Origin: a virus
Length of the DNA: 38,285 nucleotides
Virus record (IMG/VR): IMGVR_UViG_3300038701_003238
Span: 1-38,285 of that record
Reading direction: 5' to 3' (one strand)
The notes under the pieces are model-generated. The model saw nothing but the letters and a program-made list of their open reading frames with translations. It ran no database searches and had not been told where the DNA came from. This document shows positions 16,093 through 22,882 of the stretch, piece by piece (the first letter of the stretch is position 1; each line of letters starts with the position of its first letter). The position numbers and the translations under genes were made by a program.

Positions 16093-16721
16093 GCGTGCGT
16101 CCTCGCGTACTGGTCGCGGTTGTGGGGCTCGACGAAGGGCAGGCCGGCGAGGGCGAGGTAGGCCTCCTCGCTGGTGACGGGCACGCGCGCCAGGGTGGTG
16201 AGGTCGACGAGCTCGCCGTCCTTCTGGCGGTACTCTCTGCGGGCGTTGAACGCACGCATCACGAGCTCGGAGAACAGCGGCGGGCCGGTGCGGATCGTGA
16301 GGATCGCGCCCCAGGTGGTCGGCTCGGCCGCGAAGAACTCGTGGTGCACCCACTCGCCCCGGAACAGCAGGTCGTAGCCGCGGTAGCGGTCGCCCAGGCG
16401 GTGCATCGGGTTCAGATCGCTCGCGCGGTAGTTGTGCGGCCGGGCGGTGCCGGCTCGGGCCATCGCCTCGAGGGCGTGCCAGAGCAGGTTGGCCTCGCGG
16501 GGAAAGAGCGAGCCCTCGACGGGCACCGTGCCGTAGACCGGCAGCATGACATGCTCGATATCGTGCACCTCCGAGCGGCCGCGGCGGAGCGAGCCGGCGA
16601 TGCACCAGCGGGTGGAGTACCTCGAGAGCGCGGCCATCGCGGCGGTGGCGTGCGCCATCGCCTTGTCGCGCGAGACGCGGCGGAGGGGGGCTCCGCTGCG
16701 CGGGGGGGAGGTGGTGGTCAC
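16089..16721 (-). CDS. PolX-like nucleotidyltransferase
   Basis: 210 aa from GTG 16721, which overlaps the upstream stop in a GTGA. A pol-β-type nucleotidyltransferase signature is visible: WCIAGSLRRGRSEVHDIEHV, with G43-S44, R46-R47 and D54-I55-E56 standing for the GS...DxD metal site. Further on, WGAILTIRTGPPLFSELVMR and AFNARREYRQKDGEL correspond to the PolX 'T-G-x-x-x-F-x-x-x-[LM]-x-x-x-A' element of the palm/thumb. The second acidic residue is Glu rather than Asp, so polymerase activity is not assured. It lacks the 8-kDa and PHP domains of full bacterial PolX. Suggested role: nucleotide addition or gap filling on phage DNA. It is the only polymerase-like protein in the genome. Confidence 0.72.
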   Translation of the reverse strand: MTTTSPPRSGAPLRRVSRDKAMAHATAAMAALSRYSTRWCIAGSLRRGRSEVHDIEHVMLPVYGTVPVEGSLFPREANLLWHALEAMARAGTARPHNYRASDLNPMHRLGDRYRGYDLLFRGEWVHHEFFAAEPTTWGAILTIRTGPPLFSELVMRAFNARREYRQKDGELVDLTTLARVPVTSEEAYLALAGLPFVEPHNRDQYARTHA

Positions 16722-16933
16722 GACGGGCCTCCGATCGTGAGGGCGCAGAGGCACCACAGGCCGGCGATCGCGATCGCGATGTACAGCAGCGAGCGCAGGA
16801 TCTCGCCGAGGGACTGGCGGCGGCCGCTGTCGTGCACGGTCATCGAGTCGTCGTGGCCGCAGCGCGGGCAGTGCGGGTACAGCCGGTGATCCATGAAGCA
16901 GCGGCAGTTGTGGCAGTAGGCTTGGCGGGTCAT
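16718..16933 (-). CDS. Zinc-ribbon membrane protein
   Basis: 71 aa, ATG 16933, overlapping genes on both sides by 4 bases. The N-terminus has two Cys pairs (YCHNC at residues 6-10 and HCPRC at 21-25), a zinc-ribbon layout, then a short charged linker and one C-terminal transmembrane helix (SLLYIAIAIAGLWCLCALTI). Small single-span zinc-ribbon proteins occur in many genomes without known function. The operon places it between the PolX-like enzyme and an unknown helical protein. A membrane tether for early phage proteins is possible but speculative. Confidence 0.68.
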   Translation of the reverse strand: MTRQAYCHNCRCFMDHRLYPHCPRCGHDDSMTVHDSGRRQSLGEILRSLLYIAIAIAGLWCLCALTIGGPS

Positions 16934-17553
16934 GCGGCACCGCCTTCGGCGGGGTCGACGAAGCGGGCCGCGCGGTCGGCCAGGCGGTCGACCAGGACGC
17001 GGAACCAGCCGTCGACGGCGTAGCGGTCCTTCGCGCGGTTCAGGGCGATCGAGACGCCCTGCTGCGAGAGCGCCAGCGGCTTGAAGCCCGCCGGGCGGTC
17101 GGCCTCGACGATGGCCGCGAAGAGCCGGGTGATCTGGGCCTGGGACAGGCGCGCCGAGTCGGAGAGGACCAGCACCGCGGCGTCGCGGGCCGTCGCGGGG
17201 TGCGGGCCGCGCAGCGAGCTGGCGATCTCGCAGGCCTCGAGGCCGCACAGCTCGCCGAGGTGGTCGACGAGCTCGCGCGGGGCCAGCCGGGGCGCATCGC
17301 CGGACGGTTCGAGGCCGGCGGGCTCGCCGCGCTCGACGGCGAGCCGGGCGTTGTGCAGCTCGGCCAGGTAGCTGAACGCACGCCGGGCCCGGTCGCCGGC
17401 GGCGTCGCAGCGCAGCACCGCCCGGCCGCCGGCCTTGAGCAGCGTCTGGCCCGTGGCGGCGCAGGAGTCGACGGACCATGGCCGGGACAGGGCGTCAAGG
17501 GGCGCGTCGACTGGGGGGGCGACGGGGGCGTCGGAGATTGGGTGGGTGTTCAT
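16930..17553 (-). CDS. Hypothetical early protein
   Basis: 207 aa, ATG 17553, joined to both neighbours by 4-base ATGA overlaps. Soluble, Ala/Arg/Leu-rich, predominantly helical, no known domain. The region LSDSARLSQAQITRLFAAIV followed by EADRPAGFKPLALSQQGVSI has a faint helix-turn-helix look but no consensus strong enough to call. Coding is supported by the overlap chain and by the balanced residue composition compared with the Arg/Pro-rich shadow frames. Confidence 0.6.
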   Translation of the reverse strand: MNTHPISDAPVAPPVDAPLDALSRPWSVDSCAATGQTLLKAGGRAVLRCDAAGDRARRAFSYLAELHNARLAVERGEPAGLEPSGDAPRLAPRELVDHLGELCGLEACEIASSLRGPHPATARDAAVLVLSDSARLSQAQITRLFAAIVEADRPAGFKPLALSQQGVSIALNRAKDRYAVDGWFRVLVDRLADRAARFVDPAEGGAA

Positions 17554-17972
17554 CGGATCCGACCTCCGGGCCTGTGGTCAGGTTTGGCGTCGGGCCGCGG
17601 TGCCGATCGCATCACGATCTCCTGGTGCAGCGCGGTGTCGGTCCGGTCGCACTCGCGGAAGATCCGGTTGTGGATGTCCAGGAGCTCGGTCTCGTGGGCC
17701 CGCGGGCTGGGGGCGCTGCGCGACGACTCGGTGTAGATGGACTTCGCGCCGCTGACGACGCGGTGGTGCAGGCTGCCGAGGATGGCCGCGGCGACGCGCG
17801 AATCGGTCTCGCCGGCGATCGAGAGCACGCTGCGGAAGCAGCCGGGCTCCTCGGTCCACGCGGCGGCGATCGTGATGCCGGCCTTTTCGGCCAGGGCGTG
17901 GATCTCGGCGAGCGCGGCCTGGCGGCCGGGGTCGGGCGAGAAGTTCGGGCCGGGGGTGGGTTGGTCGCTCAC
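17550..17972 (-). CDS. Hypothetical early protein
   Basis: 140 aa from GTG 17972, overlapping the upstream stop in a GTGA and the downstream ATG in an ATGA. The N-terminal ~20 residues are Pro-rich, then a helical body (ALAEIHALAEKAGITIAAAW; AAAILGSLHHRVVSG) and a charged tail. The layout of short helix, β-strand (CFRSVLSIAGE) and helix resembles the next gene upstream (17969-18352), which also has a helix, a β hairpin (ALVMIRQANGKIGSRHCGG) and an 'LAEILGAMEG' helix. The two may be ancient paralogues. Function unknown. Confidence 0.58.
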   Translation of the reverse strand: MSDQPTPGPNFSPDPGRQAALAEIHALAEKAGITIAAAWTEEPGCFRSVLSIAGETDSRVAAAILGSLHHRVVSGAKSIYTESSRSAPSPRAHETELLDIHNRIFRECDRTDTALHQEIVMRSAPRPDAKPDHRPGGRIR

Positions 17973-18352
17973 TTGCGGCCTCCCTTCCGGGTGCCGAGGT
18001 AGCGGGAGTGGATCTCGCCGGATCGCTGCTCGCGGTTTGTGTCCGAATACTCGTCGACGGCGTCGTGGTAGGCCGACTCGATCTTGGGGACAGCGTCGGC
18101 GTGTCGGTCGGCGGGGATGGTGGCGATGATCTGTTCGCGAAGGATCGCGTTGTTGGCGATCAGCGTGCCTTCCATCGCGCCGAGGATCTCGGCCAGGGCG
18201 ACGGCGTCGGTCGGCTTGCCGGGTGATCCGCCGCAGTGACGCGACCCGATCTTTCCGTTGGCCTGGCGGATCATGACCAGCGCGTGGAGGTTGTGTTGTC
18301 TGCACAGGTCCGCGATCTGCTGCATCGCGTGGAGTCGTTTGGAGTCGCTCAT
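17969..18352 (-). CDS. Hypothetical early protein, possible paralogue of its downstream neighbour
   Basis: 127 aa, ATG 18352, linked by 4-base overlaps at both ends. Starts SDSKRLHAMQQIADLCRQHN, then a β hairpin and helix (AVALAEILGAMEGTLIANNA). The gene at 17550-17972 has the order 'AEIHALAEKAGI - β - AAAILGSLHHRVVSGA', so the two share an outline: N-terminal helix, β hairpin, then an A-x-I-L-G helix. That suggests duplication, although identity is low. No catalytic residues evident. Confidence 0.6.
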   Translation of the reverse strand: MSDSKRLHAMQQIADLCRQHNLHALVMIRQANGKIGSRHCGGSPGKPTDAVALAEILGAMEGTLIANNAILREQIIATIPADRHADAVPKIESAYHDAVDEYSDTNREQRSGEIHSRYLGTRKGGRK

Positions 18353-18750
18353 TGGGGGGCGACCTCCTTCGCGCAGCCGTCGCAGAGCGGGGCCAGGCCG
18401 TGCTCGATCTCCTCGCGGATTGGGCAGGCGGGGCAGGGGCGGGCGGGCTCGGGATCGGCGGCGGTGTGGTAGGCCAGCCGGGCCTCGAGCAGCTCGATGA
18501 GCGCGGTGAGGTGGCGGTGCTCGGCCTGCGCCTTGAGGTTGGGGGTGCCGTCGAGGTGGTTCAGGCGGAGAGCGGCCTTTGCTTGCCACCGCCTGGCCTG
18601 TTCGATCGCGGTGCGGATCGCGTCGGTGCGGATCGGCATGCCGAGGTAGACCATCCGGGCGACCTCGCTGCAGCGGACGGTCAGGGGGAGAGGTGCGTGA
18701 TCGCGGCCGCCCGGGTTGGTCGGGTCGGTGTGGGACTGGGACGCGTGCAT
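18349..18750 (-). CDS. First gene of early operon: zinc-finger-like hypothetical protein
   Basis: 133 aa from ATG 18750, chosen because AGGAGG lies 5 bases upstream; the open frame continues further upstream but without a signal. Two long helices (IRTAIEQARRWQAKAALRLN; LTALIELLEARLAYHTAAD) are followed by a Cys cluster CPACPIREEIEHGLAPLCDG ending in C (CxxC...CxxC), a likely zinc site near the C-terminus. As first gene of the rightward-to-leftward early operon it would be the earliest product and could be a regulator. It overlaps the next gene by 4 bases. Confidence 0.65.
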   Translation of the reverse strand: MHASQSHTDPTNPGGRDHAPLPLTVRCSEVARMVYLGMPIRTDAIRTAIEQARRWQAKAALRLNHLDGTPNLKAQAEHRHLTALIELLEARLAYHTAADPEPARPCPACPIREEIEHGLAPLCDGCAKEVAPQ

Positions 18751-19226
18751 TGCGGCCTCCTGCGTTGGGGGGTGGACAGAAGCGGACAGAACACGCCCCC
18801 GGGGGTGTGAGCCCCGGGGGAGTGAGCGTCGGCTGGCTGGCAGGAGGTCGTCCGCGTGCGCGGGCCAGAGGCCCGGTGGTGCCCAATCGGTGCTCGCCCG
18901 GCTACGGGTTTGCGTCACTCGCTGTCGGGCGAGCGCATGGAGAAACCGAGCCCTCCGGGGTTGGCTCTGCCCGGCTCAGGCATCGGGCGGCCGCGAGGGC
19001 CTCCCGAAACCGGGCTCCCCTTTCGCGCGCAAAAACGACGAATCCGCCGGCCCGGGGGCCGCGGTTCGTTGAAGCGCGTGGGTCTGTGGGGTAGTTTTCC
19101 ATCCGAGTGGTTGCAGCTGGCCTAGTCCGTCCTGCAGCCCTCGCACAGGTCTGGGTCCAACCCAGAGCCCGGCTCCCGTCGGTGGTTGCACACCGGCGGG
19201 CGCGTTTGCGAGTGACGCATCGGCAA

Positions 19227-19254
19227 ACTAGATCGGGAGTTCGCTGCGCGTCAA
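19227..19254 (-). promoter_or_regulatory. Candidate early promoter, minus strand
   Basis: Read on the minus strand: TTGACG (19254-19249), 16-bp spacer, TCTAGT (19232-19227). The -35 is 5/6 and the -10 4/6 of the sigma-70 consensus. It would give a long leader (~470 nt) before the first early gene at 18750. Moderate support only. Confidence 0.35.
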
Positions 19255-19331
19255 GCAAAAAATCTGAGGACGGTCCGAAAATTTTCGCCGCGCGGGCGTG
19301 GCACGCGCGGGATTATGGGCTATGGGCCTGC

Positions 19332-19358
19332 CGAACCCTCCGGGTTCGATGCTTTTTT
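19332..19358 (+). terminator. Terminator-like hairpin in control region
   Basis: CGAACCC (19332-19338), 3-nt loop, GGGTTCG (19342-19348), then ATGC and six T (19353-19358). Good shape for a plus-strand intrinsic terminator apart from the 4-nt gap before the T-run. It could end an unseen small transcript from 18751-19330 or insulate the plus-strand promoter that follows. Confidence 0.45.
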
Positions 19359-19377
19359 GCAGAGTGAAAGTTTTTTG

Positions 19378-19406
19378 TTGGTCACCGGTCGGTGGACTGG
19401 CAGAAT
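19378..19406 (+). promoter_or_regulatory. Candidate promoter for 19446 gene
   Basis: TTGGTC (19378-19383), 17-bp spacer, CAGAAT (19401-19406), 40 bp before the start codon at 19446. Four of six matches in the -10. Weak to moderate. Confidence 0.3.
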
Positions 19407-19445
19407 GGAACGGAGATCGCGCAAGGGGTGCGCGGAGGAGGACGG

Positions 19446-19967
19446 ATGTTCTGGAAAATCGCGACGGTGGTGCTGCTGCTTTGGTGCGCGAGTCTGACGG
19501 CGTATATCAGCGGGGTGGAAAGCGACGCGGCCAGAGAGCGGTACAAGATCGGCCAAACCGCCGGGAGGAGTTACGACGCGGTGCGGGCGGTTGATTCGCA
19601 ACTGCTCGCGCTCGTGACGCCGCACCTGGTCGATCGCATCGGGCAGAACCGCTTCGATGGGGCTCCGTGGGCGGACGGGAACCGGACCGAGTGGTTCAAG
19701 GTCGAAGACGGTCGGGTGCAGGGCAGCGACCTGTGGGATTTCAAACCCTTCGCATCACAGATCGTCATGGACCGCGGCAACGATCTCATGGCGCTGCACT
19801 GGCATCGCCAGGCGGTCGGCCTCCAGCGCGAGAAGTACATGCGGCAGCAGGATCTGACCTTCCTCGAGATGCACCAAAACCGCTGGATCCCCGAGGAGTA
19901 CCGGTTCTACATCGACGATGCGAACCCGGAGCCGTGGCGCACGATGAAGCCGGATTCGACGCACTAG
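19446..19967 (+). CDS. Membrane-anchored hypothetical protein
   Basis: 173 aa from ATG 19446, chosen because GGAGGA lies 6 bases upstream; an earlier in-frame ATG at 19392 has no such site. The first ~22 residues form one hydrophobic helix (WKIATVVLLLWCASLTAYIS), followed by a charged soluble domain with WFKVEDGRVQGSDLWDFKP and HWHRQAVGLQREKYMRQQDL. So it is a type II-like anchored or secreted protein facing the periplasm. No family recognised. Alone at the head of the regulator/integrase region, it may be expressed from the prophage; superinfection exclusion or host-surface change are typical roles of such genes, but this is a guess. Repeats B and C follow its stop. Confidence 0.62.
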   Translation: MFWKIATVVLLLWCASLTAYISGVESDAARERYKIGQTAGRSYDAVRAVDSQLLALVTPHLVDRIGQNRFDGAPWADGNRTEWFKVEDGRVQGSDLWDFKPFASQIVMDRGNDLMALHWHRQAVGLQREKYMRQQDLTFLEMHQNRWIPEEYRFYIDDANPEPWRTMKPDSTH

Positions 19968-19973
19968 CCGATC

Positions 19974-20033
19974 CCGTGGGCTCGGCTGCGCCGAGACCAC
20001 GCCACCCGGAGGGAAACCACGGCCCGTGGAGAA
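19974..20033. repeat. Hairpin repeats B and C after the membrane protein gene
   Basis: 19974-20010 is a reverse-orientation relative of repeat B: stem CTCGGC-GCA-GCCGAG flanked by GTGG/CCAC, compared with CTTCGC-GCA-GCGAAG at 9991-10005, so the changes keep base pairing. 20016-20032 is the complement of the 17-mer TCTCCACGGGCCGTGGT (repeat C). Together they fill most of the 114-bp gap before the small terminase and may act as transcript ends. Confidence 0.75.
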
Positions 20034-20081
20034 CCGGCGGCATGACGCCGGAACCGCTTGCACCGATCGTATCATCGCGGT

Positions 20082-20783
20082 ATGGCCGATGACACGGACA
20101 AGCCGACCGACAAACAGGCGGTGACCGGCGAGGTGGTCGAGCACGACGAGCTCACCGAGCAGCTGCCGCTGATGAACCTCGACGGGGAGCCGTGGTACGA
20201 CCCGAGCTACCCGAGGCGCCAGACCATCGCCGTGCCCCGCAAGGGCTACGGGCCCGACAACCTCCGGCTGAACCCGAACCAGGAGGCGTTCTGCCAGGCG
20301 TACTGCTACAGCGGCGCCGCCCAGGGCAACGCGACCGAGGCGTACCGGCTGGCCTACGGCGCGCCGGACCGGTTCAGCGCTTCGAAGCTGCTGCGCAAGG
20401 CCCACATCGCCGCGCGGATCGAGGAGCTCAACCAGGCGGCGATCGACGAGGCGGGGATCACCGTCGAGAGCTACCTGCTCAACCTGCGCCGGCTCAGCCG
20501 CAAGGCCGAGGCCGGCGACAACCTCGGCGTCTCGGCGCAGTACGAGAAGCTGATCGGCCAGGTGATCGGCGCGCTCAGCGACAAGGTCTCGCTGACCGTC
20601 GAGGACAAGAAGAGCGCCGCCGAGCTCGAGAGCGAGCTGCGGCAGATCGTCAGCAAGGACCCGCGCATCCTCAAGGTGCTCGGGGCCGGCGAGGGTGGCA
20701 CCGCGAGCGAGCAGGTGCTCGAGGTGCTGCGGCAGGTGGGCGCGGTGCCGGCCGGCCGGGGCGAGGGCGAGAACGAGGAATAG
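20082..20783 (+). CDS. Terminase small subunit
   Basis: 233 aa from ATG 20082. After an acidic N-terminus (~55 residues) it shows the DNA-binding small-terminase pattern: LNPNQEAFCQAYCYSGAAQG, NATEAYRLAYG, then SASKLLRKAHIAARIEELNQ, the helix-turn-helix (Terminase_2/Terminase_6-like) that recognises phage DNA for packaging, followed by a helical oligomerisation region and an acidic tail that should contact the large subunit. No Shine-Dalgarno precedes the ATG. The large subunit is 2.8 kb downstream at 23542 rather than adjacent: the regulator, integrase and attP lie between, so the packaging pair has been split by the lysogeny module. Confidence 0.85.
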   Translation: MADDTDKPTDKQAVTGEVVEHDELTEQLPLMNLDGEPWYDPSYPRRQTIAVPRKGYGPDNLRLNPNQEAFCQAYCYSGAAQGNATEAYRLAYGAPDRFSASKLLRKAHIAARIEELNQAAIDEAGITVESYLLNLRRLSRKAEAGDNLGVSAQYEKLIGQVIGALSDKVSLTVEDKKSAAELESELRQIVSKDPRILKVLGAGEGGTASEQVLEVLRQVGAVPAGRGEGENEE

Positions 20784-20791
20784 CGCGGAAA

Positions 20792-20844
20792 ACGCTTTGA
20801 AACAAGCGTAACATCGCGTATAGTGTTGCAGATGAGCAACACTA
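20792..20844 (+). promoter_or_regulatory. Promoter with two operator-like inverted repeats, probable leaderless start
   Basis: TTGAAA (20797-20802), 16-bp spacer, TATAGT (20819-20824): a good sigma-70 promoter. An inverted repeat ACGCTT/AAGCGT (20792-20809) covers the -35, and a perfect 9-bp inverted repeat TAGTGTTGC/GCAACACTA (20821-20829, 20836-20844) covers the -10 and start region, with the regulator's ATG (20832) in its 6-bp centre. The start of transcription should fall at about 20831, so the mRNA would begin at or next to the ATG without a ribosome site. This suggests autoregulation by the XRE protein. Confidence 0.65.
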
Positions 20845-21095
20845 GAACCGAACTAAGAAAGCGGGCCGAGCGGGAGCTGGCGACGCGGCACGCCCAGGCG
20901 TCGCCGGTCGTGCTGCGCCTGCTCGATGCGGTCCTGGCGAGCGGCCTGACGATGCGCGAGATCTCGCGGCGGTCGGGCGTGCCGGCGAGCAGCATCAGCC
21001 GGCTCGCCGGCGGCGGCGACCTGAGCGGCGAGTCGATCGACGCGCTCGCGCGGACGCTGGGCCTGGAACTGAAACCGATGAGGGAGGAGAACTGA
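20832..21095 (+). CDS. XRE/Cro-type HTH regulator
   Basis: 87 aa from ATG 20832. The C-terminal half is a classic helix-turn-helix of the XRE family: LTMREISRRSGVPASSISRL, then AGGGDLSGESIDALARTLGL. The N-terminal ~30 residues are a basic helix (RTELRKRAERELATR). It lacks the large C-terminal domain of CI repressors, so it is Cro-like or a short repressor. Its start codon sits in the middle of a perfect inverted repeat, the likely operator. The integrase start follows one base after its stop, so both are co-expressed; the pair is probably the lysogeny control and integration unit. It may also act as an excisionase-like architectural protein. Confidence 0.82.
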   Translation: MSNTRTELRKRAERELATRHAQASPVVLRLLDAVLASGLTMREISRRSGVPASSISRLAGGGDLSGESIDALARTLGLELKPMREEN

Positions 21096-21096
21096 C

Positions 21097-22323
21097 ATGG
21101 GCTCGATCTACAAACGCAAGGGCAGCGGCGTGTACCAGCTGCAGTGGGTGGACGAGAACGGCAAGACGCAGCGGCGATCGTCGCGCACGGGCGACAAGGC
21201 CGAGGCCGCGCGGCTGCTGGCGTCGGTCGAGCACGAGGTCTGGAAGATCCGCGAGGGGCTCGTCGACCGCGCCCAGGTCACGCGGACGCGCGAGATGGCG
21301 CGGCCGATCGGGGAGGTGATCGACGAGTACCTCGAGGCGGTCCGCGCGACGCGCTCGCAGCGCACGATGGCCGAGAAGACCCGGCAGCTGCGCCGCCTGG
21401 CGAAGGCCGAGAAGCTCGCCGTGCTCGCGGACCTGGACGCGGCCGCGCTGCGCCGGCACATGCGGCGGCGCGTCGACGACGACGGCAAGAGCCACTGCGA
21501 GGCCAACCACGCGCGCAAGGAAGCGGTGGCGATGATGAACTGGCTCAGGGCCGAGCGCCGGATCGCCGAGAACCCGCTGGAGTGCGTGGAGAAACTCGAC
21601 GACCAGGGCGACGAGCACCGCGTGTACAAGCGGCGGGCGCTGAGCGTGGAGGAATTCGACGCGCTGCTCGCCGTCGCACGCGAGGCCGATGAACGGCTGA
21701 ACGCCGAGGGCCGCGCGTACACAAGCCGGCGGGAGCTCTACTACGCCCTGGCGATGTACGCGGGTCTGCGCAAGGGCGATCTCGCCCGGCTGCGCTGGGG
21801 CGACATCGACCGCTCGGCCACGGGCGGGGCCGTGGTGGGCGAGCTGGGCGGCCACGGGACGATCACCGTGCGCAACGGCAAGGCCAAGAGCCGGACCGAC
21901 GTGCTGCAGATCCACTCGGAGCTCGCGCCGATCATCGACCGCTGCTGGCCGGCGATGGCGCACCCGAGGACGCTCGCCAAGGAGCTGGTGTTCACCGAGG
22001 TGACCGACGAGACGCGGGCCAAGGACTTCGAGCGTGCGCGGGCGTGGTGGATCGACCGGGCCGAGGACGACCGGGCCGAGCGGGAACGCCGCGAGAAGAG
22101 CTGGTTCATGCTGCCCGACGCGCAGGACCGGCGGATCGACCTGCACAGCCTGCGGTCGACGCTGGGCACGATGCTCGCGCGGGCCGGCACGCCGATCGCG
22201 TCGACCAAGCGGCACATGCGCCACCGCAGGATCGAGACCACCGAGAAGTTCTACACGCACCTGAGCGAGGCCGACGATCGCGCGGCGATCGAGCGGTTCT
22301 CGATGCGGCCGTCGACGGGCTGA
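21097..22323 (+). CDS. int: Tyrosine recombinase (phage integrase)
   Basis: 408 aa; GGGAGGAG lies 9 bases before ATG 21097. N-terminal arm-binding part begins SIYKRKGSGVYQLQWVDENG, like the AP2-like/integrase arm domain; residues ~68-160 form the SAM-like core-binding domain (DEYLEAVRATRSQRTMAEKT); the rest is the catalytic domain. Catalytic residues visible: R225 (AGLRKGDL), H350 and R353 (DLHSLRSTLG), H376 (MRHRR) and the nucleophile Y386 (EKFYTHL). All are present, so it should be active. A strong terminator follows 47 bases after the stop, and the attP region with paired arm repeats and tRNA core begins ~350 bp downstream, the standard int-attP order. Makes the phage temperate. Confidence 0.95.
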   Translation: MGSIYKRKGSGVYQLQWVDENGKTQRRSSRTGDKAEAARLLASVEHEVWKIREGLVDRAQVTRTREMARPIGEVIDEYLEAVRATRSQRTMAEKTRQLRRLAKAEKLAVLADLDAAALRRHMRRRVDDDGKSHCEANHARKEAVAMMNWLRAERRIAENPLECVEKLDDQGDEHRVYKRRALSVEEFDALLAVAREADERLNAEGRAYTSRRELYYALAMYAGLRKGDLARLRWGDIDRSATGGAVVGELGGHGTITVRNGKAKSRTDVLQIHSELAPIIDRCWPAMAHPRTLAKELVFTEVTDETRAKDFERARAWWIDRAEDDRAERERREKSWFMLPDAQDRRIDLHSLRSTLGTMLARAGTPIASTKRHMRHRRIETTEKFYTHLSEADDRAAIERFSMRPSTG

Positions 22324-22369
22324 ACGCGACGCCGAGCCGCCGGACCGAGCCAGCGACCCGACCAGATGA

Positions 22370-22402
22370 CCCGCCCGGGTGTGATGCCTGGGCGGGTTTT
22401 TT
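22370..22402 (+). terminator. Strong intrinsic terminator after integrase
   Basis: CCCGCCCGGG (22370-22379) pairs with CCTGGGCGGG (22387-22396), one G-T pair, 7-nt loop, followed directly by TTTTTT (22397-22402). It lies 47 bases after the integrase stop. Confidence 0.92.
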
Positions 22403-22700
22403 CGTGCCCTGGCCGTGCGTGGTGTGCGGTGCGGGCTCGCGGCCGCGACTCGCGCGTCACTGCGCACCACATTTCGAGCGATTTGCCCGGTATCTCGGCG
22501 GATTCCCACGGCGTTTGGTCGTGGTGGAGGCCGGATTTTCGGTCGGGATGCGCGTACCCGGGATATCCGTGAGGTTTTCAGGGGTCCGGAGGTCTCGATT
22601 GTGACCCCCTCAATCTAGTAGTAAATACTTCAAAATCGGATTCTAGGAGGATCTCCCGGGTGTGCTCGGCGACTGTGTGTAAAACTGTGTGCGATCGCCC

Positions 22701-22734
22701 TGCATCGATATGCATCGCTGTGCATCGCTGTGCA
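22701..22734. repeat. Three 10-bp direct repeats in attP left arm
   Basis: TGCATCGATA (22701), TGCATCGCTG (22711), TGCATCGCTG (22721) and a partial TGCA (22731): exact 10-bp phase, one helical turn. Possible binding array for excisionase or a regulator. Confidence 0.75.
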
Positions 22735-22769
22735 CTTTGGCCCGGTTGAGATGATGCGTGGCGCCTCGA

Positions 22770-22804
22770 CGGTTTTGCCCGCAATTCCGGCGGTTTTGCC
22801 CGCA
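22770..22804. repeat. Two 14-bp repeats at 21-bp spacing near attP core
   Basis: CGGTTTTGCCCGCA at 22770-22783 and again at 22791-22804, i.e. two helical turns apart, 32 bp from the tRNA-derived core. Likely a protein binding pair. Confidence 0.75.
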
Positions 22805-22835
22805 CATTAGGGGGCATCCGGCGAGGGTCGAGGAA

Positions 22836-22882
22836 AGCGGGCGATCGGACTCGAACCGACAACATTCAGCTTGGAAGGCTGG
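22836..22882 (-). other. attP core: 3' half of tRNA-Gly(UCC)
   Basis: On the minus strand the segment reads as a tRNA from the anticodon arm to the 3' end: anticodon loop CTTCCAA with anticodon UCC (22877-22871), 3' anticodon stem GCTGA, 5-nt variable loop, T-arm GTCGG-TTCGAGT-CCGAT, acceptor strand CGCCCGC and discriminator U. No 5' half with acceptor GCGGGCG and D-arm is present, so it is not a complete gene. A 3' tRNA half beside an integrase is the standard crossover region, which restores the host tRNA upon integration. Predicted target: a host tRNA-Gly(UCC) gene. Confidence 0.85.

Larger units (their letters stand above)
18751..19445. promoter_or_regulatory. Divergent control region between early operon and plus-strand genes
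   Basis: About 695 bp without a convincing gene. Contents: a candidate minus-strand promoter (19227-19254), a candidate plus-strand promoter (19378-19406), a terminator-like hairpin (19332-19358) and a 12-bp inverted repeat (TGCGTCACTCGC at 18911-18922, its complement at 19208-19219) that brackets ~285 bp. It is less GC-rich in 19210-19380 (runs of A and T), as expected for promoters. The short frames here are Arg/Pro-rich and lack ribosome sites. The switch between lytic and lysogenic transcription probably acts here. Confidence 0.55.

Noticed and set aside
19081-19200. Possible tRNA in control region (GTCTGGGTCCAACCCAG hairpin)
   Set aside because: The loop does not follow the T-loop pattern and no acceptor or D-arm partners are found.
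22701-22804. CRISPR-like array
   Set aside because: Repeat units are only 10-14 bp with no unique spacers of CRISPR length.
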